Positions 42,054 through 50,189 of a stretch of DNA of 62,600 bases are shown piece after piece. Source of the DNA: Clostridiales bacterium (GTDB lineage: Bacteria > Bacillota > Clostridia > Lachnospirales > Lachnospiraceae); NCBI GenBank assembly GCA_015655075.1, contig JAATFT010000073.1, positions 1-62,600 on the forward strand, read 5' to 3'. The notes beneath the pieces are model-generated. The model had not been told where the DNA came from. It searched no databases and saw only the letters and a list, made by a program, of their open reading frames with translations. Numbering within the stretch: the stretch's first letter is position 1; the number at the start of each line of letters is the position of its first letter. Made by a program: the position numbers and the translations under genes.

Positions 42054-43841
42054 ATGTTTTATCCTGAAGAATTAGTGGAAGAAATCAGACTTAAAAATGA
42101 CATTGTGGATATTATCGGTTCCTACGTGAAACTTCAGAAAAAAGGCGGCAGTTATATGGGGCTCTGCCCGTTTCATAATGAGAAATCCCCTTCCTTTAGC
42201 GTAAGCAGTTCAAAGCAAATGTATCATTGCTTCGGCTGCGGGGTGGGCGGTAATGTTTTTACTTTTATTATGGAATATGAAAATTATACTTTTGTGGAGA
42301 CTTTAAAATATTTAGCTGACCGGGCGGGAATCAATTTGCCGGAAGCGCAGTACAGCGAGGAGGCAAAAAAGCAGGCCGGCTTAAAGGCCAGACTGTTGGA
42401 AATAAATAAGGAAGCTGCCAAGTATTTTTATTATCAGTTAAAGTCCAGGCGTGGACAAGCAGCTTATGACTACTTAAAAAAAAGGGAGATCTCAGAGGAG
42501 ACCATAAAACAATTTGGCTTAGGCTATTCCAATAAAACCGGGGATGATCTCTATCAGTACTTAAAACACTTAGGATATGAAGACAGTATATTAAGGGAAT
42601 CCGGCTTAATAAGCTTTGACGAAACCAGAAAAGTTTATGATAAATTCTGGAACCGGGTGATGTACCCGATTATGGATGTGAACAACCGAGTAATCGGCTT
42701 TGGCGGACGTGTCCTGGGAGACGGAATGCCCAAATACCTTAATTCACCGGAGACAAAGCTCTTTGATAAAAGCCGGAATCTGTACGGACTTAATTTCGCT
42801 AGGATTTCAAGAAAGCCCAATATGATAATCTGCGAAGGATATATGGACGTAATTGCCCTGCACCAGGCAGACTTTACCAATGCCGTGGCCTCACTGGGTA
42901 CGGCATTTACAGGGCTTCAGGCTAATTTGTTAAAACGGTATACCAAGGAAGTCTTATTGACCTATGATAGCGATGAAGCAGGAATTAAAGCGGCGTTAAG
43001 GGCAATCCCCATTTTAAAGGAGGCAGGGTTGACCGCTAAAGTTGTTGACATGAAGCCTTATAAGGATCCGGATGAATTTATCAAGGCTTTGGGTGCGGAG
43101 GAATTTAAAAAGCGGATGGATACGGCCGGAAATGTTTTCCTTTTTGAAGTGGAGGTCTTGGAACGGGAATATGATTTAAACGATCCGGAGCAGAAGACCA
43201 GGTTTTTCAATGAAATAGCAAAGAAAATGCTGGTATTTACCGAAGAGATTGAAAGAAATATTTATATCGAAGCCGTTGCCTCCAAGTACAGGATAGGATT
43301 TGACAATCTTAAAAAATTAGTAAACCGCTACGGCGCCCAGCTTGTGGTGGGACAGAATGATCAGCCGAAGGAGAGGATAACGCAGGGCCAAAAACAGAAA
43401 AACAAATCCGAAGACGGTATGAAGCAATCCCAGAAAATACTTCTTACCTGGTTGATTGAAGATACCGGAATATTTGATAAAATCAAGGACATCATAGGCC
43501 CCGGGGATTTTACGGAGAATCTGTATCGACAGGTTGCGGAAATACTGTTTTGCCAATATGAGACGGAACATGCGGTAACGCCGGCTAAAATAATCAATCG
43601 TTTTGAAAGTAAAGAGGAACAGAACGAAGCGGCTTCCCTGTTTAATATGACAATACGGGGAGAGATGAGCGATCTGGAACGGAGGAAAGCGCTGGAAGAA
43701 ACCATAATGCGTATTAAGAAGAACAGCCTGGATGTACAAAGTAAGAAAGCCATTGAAAATAATGATATTCAGGCACTTCAGAATATCATCCGGGAACAGG
43801 CGGACTTACAGAAATTGCATATTTCTTTTCATGATGGTTAA
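42054..43841 (+). CDS. dnaG: DNA primase
   Basis: A 595-residue primase with the CHC2 zinc site C38, H41, C59, C62 (LCPFHNEKSPSF, YHCFGCGVGG). A Toprim catalytic region follows (MIICEGYMDVIAL, LTYDSDEAGIKAAL), then a C-terminal helicase-binding domain. It synthesises RNA primers at the replication fork. GAGAGGAGAG precedes the ATG. It lies directly upstream of rpoD, the ancient macromolecular-synthesis arrangement. Confidence 0.95.
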   Translation: MFYPEELVEEIRLKNDIVDIIGSYVKLQKKGGSYMGLCPFHNEKSPSFSVSSSKQMYHCFGCGVGGNVFTFIMEYENYTFVETLKYLADRAGINLPEAQYSEEAKKQAGLKARLLEINKEAAKYFYYQLKSRRGQAAYDYLKKREISEETIKQFGLGYSNKTGDDLYQYLKHLGYEDSILRESGLISFDETRKVYDKFWNRVMYPIMDVNNRVIGFGGRVLGDGMPKYLNSPETKLFDKSRNLYGLNFARISRKPNMIICEGYMDVIALHQADFTNAVASLGTAFTGLQANLLKRYTKEVLLTYDSDEAGIKAALRAIPILKEAGLTAKVVDMKPYKDPDEFIKALGAEEFKKRMDTAGNVFLFEVEVLEREYDLNDPEQKTRFFNEIAKKMLVFTEEIERNIYIEAVASKYRIGFDNLKKLVNRYGAQLVVGQNDQPKERITQGQKQKNKSEDGMKQSQKILLTWLIEDTGIFDKIKDIIGPGDFTENLYRQVAEILFCQYETEHAVTPAKIINRFESKEEQNEAASLFNMTIRGEMSDLERRKALEETIMRIKKNSLDVQSKKAIENNDIQALQNIIREQADLQKLHISFHDG

Positions 43842-43952
43842 AATACTAAAAGATTGCAGTAATAATGGAAATACTTCCAGTCAGGATGCGCAGACGTTTC
43901 ACACCCTGATTGACTTTTATAAGGAAGTAACTTAAAAGGAGGATGGGTATTA

Positions 43953-45044
43953 ATGGATGAGAGCATGGTTAAGTTTTCGGAAAAGCTGAAAGAACTATTG
44001 GTCTTTGCCAAGAAAAAGAAAAACGTACTCGAATTTCAGGAAATAAATGATTTCTTTGTTGATTTTGATATGGATCCCACTATGATTGAGAGAATATATG
44101 AATTTCTTGAGGCAAACAATGTGGACGTATTAAGAATAACGGATGAAGAGGACGATATAATAATAGAGGACGAGGAAGACCTGGAGGAGATTGACTTCTC
44201 CATACCCGAAGGAATCAGTATCGATGATCCGGTCAGAATGTATTTAAAAGAAATCGGTAAAGTTCCTTTATTAAGTGCGGACGATGAAATCGAACTGGCG
44301 AGAAGAATGAAAGTCGGGGATGCGGATGCCAAAAAAAGGCTGGCGGAAGCGAACCTTCGCCTGGTTGTCAGCATAGCAAAACGCTACGTAGGCAGGGGCA
44401 TGATGTTTCTGGACTTAATTCAGGAAGGCAATTTAGGACTGATCAAGGCAGTGGAAAAATTTGATTATACCAAAGGTTTTAAATTCAGCACCTATGCGAC
44501 CTGGTGGATCAGACAGGCCATTACCAGGGCTATTGCGGATCAGGCCAGAACCATCCGTATTCCCGTGCATATGGTGGAAACCATTAACAAATTAATACGG
44601 GTACAGAGACAATTACTCCAGGAATTAGGCAGAGAACCCTCTCCGGAGGAGGTTGCGGCCGAGATGAATATTTCGGTGGAGCGGGTAAGGGAGATTCAAA
44701 AAATATCCCAGGAACCGGTATCCTTAGAAACACCTATCGGTGAGGAAGAAGACAGTCATCTAGGGGATTTTATCCAGGATGATAATGTTCCGGTACCGGC
44801 TGACGCAGCCGCATTTACCCTGTTAAAAGAGCAGCTGATTGACGTGCTGGGTACCTTAACCGAAAGGGAACAGAAAGTATTAAGACTGCGTTTCGGCTTA
44901 GATGACGGACGGGCCCGGACACTGGAAGAGGTGGGCAAGGAATTTAATGTAACGAGGGAGAGAATCCGTCAGATCGAAGCAAAAGCCCTGCGCAAATTAA
45001 GACATCCGAGCCGAAGCCGGAAATTAAAGGATTATTTGGAGTAA
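43953..45044 (+). CDS. rpoD: Primary sigma factor RpoD (SigA)
   Basis: A 363-residue housekeeping sigma factor: a short region 1.1 (~1-60), region 1.2 ([16 protein letters not shown]), region 2 ([38 protein letters not shown]), region 3 and region 4 with the -35 binding helix ([20 protein letters not shown]). Length and order are standard for Firmicutes. A strong AAAGGAGG site precedes the ATG. Confidence 0.95.
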   Translation: MDESMVKFSEKLKELLVFAKKKKNVLEFQEINDFFVDFDMDPTMIERIYEFLEANNVDVLRITDEEDDIIIEDEEDLEEIDFSIPEGISIDDPVRMYLKEIGKVPLLSADDEIELARRMKVGDADAKKRLAEANLRLVVSIAKRYVGRGMMFLDLIQEGNLGLIKAVEKFDYTKGFKFSTYATWWIRQAITRAIADQARTIRIPVHMVETINKLIRVQRQLLQELGREPSPEEVAAEMNISVERVREIQKISQEPVSLETPIGEEEDSHLGDFIQDDNVPVPADAAAFTLLKEQLIDVLGTLTEREQKVLRLRFGLDDGRARTLEEVGKEFNVTRERIRQIEAKALRKLRHPSRSRKLKDYLE

Positions 45045-45098
45045 GGGTTATAAAAGGACGGGATTTAAGCATAAAATAAACGAAAGAAAGAGGGCACG

Positions 45099-45800
45099 AT
45101 GCAATTATCAAGGCGATTAAAGGCAGTTGCAGACACTGTTACGATAGGAAACAGGGTTGCCGATGTAGGATGCGACCATGCCTACATATCCATATATCTC
45201 ATAAAAAATGACATAGCACCGGATGTAATTGCAATAGATGTAAATAAGGGCCCCTTAAAGCGGGCGGAAGAAAACATTTATAACCTTGGTTACAGTAAAC
45301 GTATTCATACCAGACTGTCGGACGGCCTGGCCCGGCTGGAACCGGGAGAGGCCGATACCATACTCATAGCCGGGATGGGCGGAGCCCTTATGGTTAAAAT
45401 ACTGGAAGAAGGCAGGGAAGCCGTACGTAAAACCACGGAACTGATTCTTCAGCCCCAGTCGGAAATTTTCCTGATCCGTAAGTTTTTACACCGGATTGGT
45501 TTTTGCATAGAGAGGGAACAGATGATGAAAGAATACGGGAAGTATTATTTCATCATAAAAGCAGGACCGAAATCGGATACGGAATTTTATGACAGGGAGG
45601 TGTTCTACCGGTACGGCAGATTATTGCTGGAACAAAGGGAACCTCTTATGAAAGAATACCTGGACAGGGAGAGAAGAATCCGGACCGAGGTAATAAAGGA
45701 ACTGAAATCCAGCTCTACAAAGAAAGCGAGAGTACGGCTGGAGGAGGTTTTTCAGGAGCTTTCCTGGATTGAGGAAGCATTGTTTTATTTTAGAGAATAA
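45099..45800 (+). CDS. trmK: tRNA (adenine(22)-N1)-methyltransferase TrmK
   Basis: A 233-residue Rossmann methyltransferase: SAM motif VADVGCDHAYISIYLI, then VIAIDVNKGPLKRAEENI and ADTILIAGMGGALMVKIL. TrmK methylates A22 of tRNAs in Gram-positive bacteria and commonly sits behind rpoD. AAAGAGGGC precedes the start. It ends about 60 bases before the nucleoside kinase gene. Confidence 0.9.
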   Translation: MQLSRRLKAVADTVTIGNRVADVGCDHAYISIYLIKNDIAPDVIAIDVNKGPLKRAEENIYNLGYSKRIHTRLSDGLARLEPGEADTILIAGMGGALMVKILEEGREAVRKTTELILQPQSEIFLIRKFLHRIGFCIEREQMMKEYGKYYFIIKAGPKSDTEFYDREVFYRYGRLLLEQREPLMKEYLDRERRIRTEVIKELKSSSTKKARVRLEEVFQELSWIEEALFYFRE

Positions 45801-45858
45801 ATACAAGGAACGGGAGTTCACACAAGTATGTTTTTGCAGCTTTGAAAGGGAGGTTTCT

Positions 45859-47520
45859 ATGGAAGAGACAATACAGGTTGAAATTAACGGCGCCGTCAGG
45901 GAATATCCCAAAGGTATCCGTTTATTGGATATCAGCAAAGAATATCAGAAATATTATAAGGAAGCTATTATATTGGTTTTTGTAAACAACCGGTTAAGGG
46001 AATTGCAGAAAACCGTTCGGAAAGACTGTAAAATACGTTTTGTAACCACCGCGGAGGATGCGGGTCATAAAACCTATAACCGGGGTTTAATCTTAGTTAT
46101 GTTAAAAGCAATATACGGTATAATCGGGCCGCCTGGTATCCGTAAAATATCCATTGAGTATTCCGTGGGAAACGGACTTTACTGCCAGACGGATACCAAA
46201 GAACCGATTACAAGAAAACAGTGCGGGGCCATTAAGGAAAAAATGCAGTCCTTAATTGATAAAGACCTTCCTATTATGAAAAAGTCCATTGGGACAGAGG
46301 ATGCCATGGAATTATTTAACCAATACGGAATGTATGACAAAGAACGGCTATTCCGTTACCGCCGTGTATCCAAAGCTAACATCTATAATCTGGAGGGCTT
46401 TGAGGATTATTATTATGGGTATATGCCCCCCAGCACCGGATACTTAAAATATTTTGATCTCTTTTTGTATGACGAAGGGCTTATGCTGCTTCTTCCGGAG
46501 AAAAGCAATCCCAGTGTTTTGGAGCCTTTTAAGCCCCAGGAGAAGTTGTTTCATACGTTGAAGGAGTCAAACCGCTGGTCACAGACTCTGGGGATTGATA
46601 CGGTAGGTGCCTTAAACGATGCCATAGTGGATGGAAGGATCAATGAATTAATCCTGACCCAGGAGGCATTGCAGGAGATGAAAATAGGAGAAATTGCGGA
46701 ACAGATCAAAGTATCGGAAAAGAAACTGGTTATGATAGCCGGCCCTTCCTCTTCCGGTAAAACGACCTTTTCCCACCGTTTATCCATACAGTTAAGAACC
46801 CATGGATTAAATCCCCATCCCATAGCTGTGGATAATTATTTTGTGGAAAGGGATAAAACTCCTCTGGACGAGGAGGGAAAACCGGATTATGAATCCCTTT
46901 ATGCCATCGACCTGGAAGTCTTTAACAAGGATATGACGGACCTGTTACAGGGAAAGACAATGGAGCTGCCAGGCTTTAACTTTAAAACAGGACACCGGGA
47001 ATACAAAGGCAATTACAAGACCTTAGGCCAAAGCGACATCCTTGTCATTGAAGGAATCCACGGATTAAATGATAAGCTTTCCTACGGCCTGCCCAGGGAG
47101 AGAAAATTTAAAATATATATCAGCGCGCTGACTTCTTTAAATATTGACGAACACAACCGGATTCCCACCACGGACTTACGACTCCTTCGGAGAATGGTCA
47201 GGGATGCCAGAACAAGAGGAGCCTCGGGCCAAAAGACCATTAATATGTGGCCTTCCGTAAGACGGGGAGAGGAAGAGAATATCTTTCCTTTCCAGGAAGA
47301 CGCCGATGTGATGTTTAATTCGGCTTTAATTTATGAGCTGGCTATTTTAAAGCAATATGCGGAACCCATTTTATTCGGTATTGACCGGGAATCGGAAGAA
47401 TATGTGGAAGCCAAAAGGTTGCTTAAATTCCTGGATTATTTTCTGGGACAAAACAGTGAACTTGTGCCTCAGAATTCCATTCTGAAGGAATTTATAGGAG
47501 GAAGCTGTTTCAAAGTCTGA
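45859..47520 (+). CDS. TGS-domain nucleoside (uridine-type) kinase
   Basis: About 553 residues. The N-terminal TGS-like domain (VEINGAVREYPKGIRLLDIS) is followed by a threonyl-tRNA-synthetase-like editing region (~60-200). The P-loop kinase domain has Walker A GPSSSGKTT (K301), HPIAVDNYFVERDKTP and LVIEGIHGLND. This three-part layout is known from Clostridia and Thermotogae as a broad nucleoside kinase. I chose the ATG at 45859 with GGGAGG upstream. Confidence 0.85.
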   Translation: MEETIQVEINGAVREYPKGIRLLDISKEYQKYYKEAIILVFVNNRLRELQKTVRKDCKIRFVTTAEDAGHKTYNRGLILVMLKAIYGIIGPPGIRKISIEYSVGNGLYCQTDTKEPITRKQCGAIKEKMQSLIDKDLPIMKKSIGTEDAMELFNQYGMYDKERLFRYRRVSKANIYNLEGFEDYYYGYMPPSTGYLKYFDLFLYDEGLMLLLPEKSNPSVLEPFKPQEKLFHTLKESNRWSQTLGIDTVGALNDAIVDGRINELILTQEALQEMKIGEIAEQIKVSEKKLVMIAGPSSSGKTTFSHRLSIQLRTHGLNPHPIAVDNYFVERDKTPLDEEGKPDYESLYAIDLEVFNKDMTDLLQGKTMELPGFNFKTGHREYKGNYKTLGQSDILVIEGIHGLNDKLSYGLPRERKFKIYISALTSLNIDEHNRIPTTDLRLLRRMVRDARTRGASGQKTINMWPSVRRGEEENIFPFQEDADVMFNSALIYELAILKQYAEPILFGIDRESEEYVEAKRLLKFLDYFLGQNSELVPQNSILKEFIGGSCFKV

Positions 47521-47529
47521 TTCCCACTA

Positions 47530-47558
47530 TTTACTTTTACGCCTTTTCATGGTAGAAT
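47530..47558 (+). promoter_or_regulatory. Promoter of rnpB
   Basis: TTTACT (47530-47535) and TAGAAT (47553-47558) are separated by 17 bases. They lie the right distance (about 10 bases) before the 5' end of the RNase P RNA. Confidence 0.65.
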
Positions 47559-47568
47559 ATCATACTGT

Positions 47569-47945
47569 GAGTAGCACAGATGATCGCGCCTATTAGCTGC
47601 CGAAAGGCCTTAGGTGAGGAAAGTCCGAGCTTCATAGGGCAGAGTGCCGGATAACGTCCGGTAGAGGCGACTCTAAGGATAGTGCAATAGAAATATACCG
47701 CCTGCATTGCTGTTTTACAGCATGCGGTAAGGGTGGAAAGGTGGTGTAAGAGACCACCGCCTGGTTGGTAACAAGCAGGGCATATGTAAACCCCGCTCGA
47801 AGCAAGACCGAATTTAAAGCGATACGGTGGCCCGCCGTGCTTTAGGGTAGGTCGCGGTTTGCCGTTAAAGGCGAACGAGCCATGTGGCGACATATGGCAA
47901 AGATAGATGATCATTTAATACAGAACTCGGCTTATAGTGCTGCTC
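47569..47945 (+). ncRNA. rnpB: RNase P RNA, bacterial type A
   Basis: The ends pair as helix P1 (GAGTAGCAC at 47569-47577, GTGCTGCTC at 47937-47945). The universal conserved regions are present: GAGGAAAGTCCGAGCTTC, GTGCAATAGAAATATACCGCC, AAGGGTGGAAAGGTG, AACCCCGCTCGAAGCAAGAC and GATAGATGATCATTT followed by ACAGAACTCGGCTTATAG. The RNA is the catalytic part of the enzyme that trims the 5' ends of tRNA precursors. Confidence 0.95.
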
Positions 47946-47950
47946 ATTCT

Positions 47951-47989
47951 AAAACCTCCTGAAATCGTGGATTTTGCGGGGGTCTTTTT
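47951..47989 (+). terminator. Intrinsic terminator of rnpB
   Basis: AAAACCTCC and TGAAATC pair with GATTTTG and GGGGGTC-type sequence around GTG, followed by TTTTTG. It stands 5 bases after the mature RNA end. The remaining gap to 48274 holds no gene: it has a CCGC/GCGG hairpin near 48119-48154 and overlapping hairpins (CATGAT/ATCATG, TTGCGA/TCGCAA) at ~48168-48200. Confidence 0.75.
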
Positions 47990-48274
47990 GTGTATGTATA
48001 CATAATCGGAATTATCAGAATACTGATAGGGAATAGCAAGGTTTTGTAAGAAAAAAGTAAAGACTTTTAAAGACGGATATGCTAGTATGAAATTGACCAA
48101 AAAGGTGCGGACGAATAAGCCCGCAGCTAAATTATAAGCAGGAATAAGCGGGAGAATAAGGGACCCGCATGATGCTTGCGAGGTATCATGTCGCAAAGCG
48201 ACCAGGCGTCAGTATCTTATGCAACAGAAAATTATGTTAATTTTAAGGATATACAGAAAGGATAGAATCAGATT

Positions 48275-48976
48275 ATGGAGCAGACCAGTATATTGGTAGT
48301 TGATGATGACAAAGAAATTGCCGAACTAGTGGAAATACACCTGGTTAGTGACGGATATCGGGTATTCAAGGCTTTTAGTGCTAAAGAAGGACTTGAAATA
48401 TTAGACAGGGAAGATATTAAACTGGTTATCCTGGATATTATGATGCCGGGTGTCGACGGTTTAAATATGTGTAAGACCATCAGAGGTACCAGCACCATTC
48501 CTATCATTATGTTAAGCGCCAGGTCGGCGGATATAGATAAGATAATCGGTCTTAGCACCGGAGCGGACGATTATGTGATAAAGCCTTTTAATCCGTTGGA
48601 ATTAACCGCCCGCGTAAAATCCCAGCTAAGAAGATATACAAAGTTTAATCCCAACTCCCGTGAGGAGAGAATCGATAAAGAGATTATGGTAAATCATCTG
48701 GTAATTAATAAAGAAGATCACCGTGTTATCGCTTACGAAAAAGAAGTAAAATTAACCCCCATCGAATTTGATATTCTGTATCTGCTGGCCAGCAATCCAG
48801 GAAGGGTATTCAGCACGGATGAGATATTTGAAAGGGTATGGAACGAAAAGATGTATGAAGCCAATAATACGGTAATGGTTCATATTCGCAGGCTGCGGGA
48901 GAAAATTGAAATGGATTCCCGCAACGCACAAATCATAAAAACAGTTTGGGGAGTTGGATATAAAATTGAAAAATAG
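48275..48976 (+). CDS. OmpR-family response regulator (VanR-like)
   Basis: A 233-residue protein: receiver with D54 in VILDIMMPGVDG and lysine in YVIKPFNP, then a winged-helix output domain (LTPIEFDILYLLASNPGRVF, IIKTVWGVGYKIE). The following kinase gene overlaps its end. The pair resembles VanR/VanS-type systems that sense cell-envelope conditions. It precedes an ABC export operon. Confidence 0.9.
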   Translation: MEQTSILVVDDDKEIAELVEIHLVSDGYRVFKAFSAKEGLEILDREDIKLVILDIMMPGVDGLNMCKTIRGTSTIPIIMLSARSADIDKIIGLSTGADDYVIKPFNPLELTARVKSQLRRYTKFNPNSREERIDKEIMVNHLVINKEDHRVIAYEKEVKLTPIEFDILYLLASNPGRVFSTDEIFERVWNEKMYEANNTVMVHIRRLREKIEMDSRNAQIIKTVWGVGYKIEK

Positions 48977-50189
48977 TATATTTAAAAGCTTCCGTTTTGA
49001 AATCGTATTATATAGTCTCTTAAGTTTAGTGTATACCATTCTTTCGGAAGCGACCTTATTTTTTGGGATTTATCTGGTATATCACGTAGTAAGCGGCGGT
49101 GAAAATAATCTTACGGACCAGGAGAAAATCGGGAACAGCCTGAATAATTATATCTTAGACAATGGGGCGGCATTAAACCGCTACCAGACCCAGGACAGCC
49201 AGGGCGGCTTCTTTGATCCGAACATGCCGCCGGGCAAGGGATTTATCTTTGTAGTGGTAAGTATTGCCTTAATAGTAGGGGTAGTATTATTTACTGTTTA
49301 TTTTTTATTGCTTACCAGGAAATTCGGGACCTATCTTGAAAAAATAGCCGGCGGGATATCCGTCATTTCAGCCGGTGATTTCAATGCCCGGATTGACATC
49401 GATAACGACGACGAATTCGGTTTTATTGCTTCTAAATTAAACCAGATGGCAAAAGACATTGAGCAGATAATTGAGAATGAGCATAAAAGCGAATATACGA
49501 AAAACGAGCTGATTACCAGTGTTGCACACGACTTAAGAACGCCCCTGACTTCCATTATCGGTTATCTGGAACTGGTTTCGGATAAAGAAAAACTAACTCC
49601 CGACACAAAGCAGCACTATATAGAAATCGCATACAGCAAGTCCAAAAGACTGGAAAAGCTCATTGAAGATTTATTTGCCTATACGAATTTCAGTTTTGGG
49701 GAAGTGACCATGGAACTATCTGAAATTGATATGGTAAAATTCATAAATCAGCTGCTGGATGAATTTTATCCCAGCTTTCAGGAAAGCGGGTTAGAGTATG
49801 AATTCAATACCAATTTAACTTCGGCGTTTGTAGCTGCGGACGGCAATCTCCTGGCAAGGGCTTTTGCAAACCTGATCAGTAATGCAATTAAGTATGGCAG
49901 GGATGGAAAAAGTGTCAAATTAAAATTGAGAAAGGAAAATAATAAAGTAATAGTATCGGTGACAAACTATGGCAATTTAATTCCCGAAAAAGACCTGCAG
50001 AATATATTTGAACGTTTCTATCGTGTGGAAGGCTCCAGATCCAGTGAAACAGGAGGGACCGGCTTAGGGCTTGCAATTGCAAAAAGCATAATTCAAATGC
50101 ACGGCGGAACGGTTGAGGCCAGAAGTGATTTTGACGGAACTGTATTTGAAGTAGCTTTGGATGAGAAGAAGGAAGGCATGGAAGAATGA
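48966..50189 (+). CDS. Sensor histidine kinase (VanS-like)
   Basis: About 407 residues. There are two membrane segments (~10-35 and ~95-118) around a short extracytoplasmic part, a HAMP domain (ISVISAGDFNARIDIDNDDE), a HisKA helix with H188 in SVAHDLRTPLTSIIGYLEL and a HATPase domain (NLISNAIKYG, GGTGLGLAIAKSIIQMHGG). The start codon is TTG. I prefer 48966, since the TTG at 48954 abuts GGGGAG. It is coupled to the regulator gene upstream, and its last bases overlap the following gene. Confidence 0.85.
   Translation: MKNSIFKSFRFEIVLYSLLSLVYTILSEATLFFGIYLVYHVVSGGENNLTDQEKIGNSLNNYILDNGAALNRYQTQDSQGGFFDPNMPPGKGFIFVVVSIALIVGVVLFTVYFLLLTRKFGTYLEKIAGGISVISAGDFNARIDIDNDDEFGFIASKLNQMAKDIEQIIENEHKSEYTKNELITSVAHDLRTPLTSIIGYLELVSDKEKLTPDTKQHYIEIAYSKSKRLEKLIEDLFAYTNFSFGEVTMELSEIDMVKFINQLLDEFYPSFQESGLEYEFNTNLTSAFVAADGNLLARAFANLISNAIKYGRDGKSVKLKLRKENNKVIVSVTNYGNLIPEKDLQNIFERFYRVEGSRSSETGGTGLGLAIAKSIIQMHGGTVEARSDFDGTVFEVALDEKKEGMEE

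Noticed and set aside
43732..43935. Plus-strand ORF of 67 residues at the dnaG-rpoD junction
   Set aside because: It overlaps the dnaG 3' end in another frame without a ribosome site.
47537..47914. Minus-strand ORF of 125 residues
   Set aside because: It lies antisense to the RNase P RNA; its open frame follows from that RNA's sequence.
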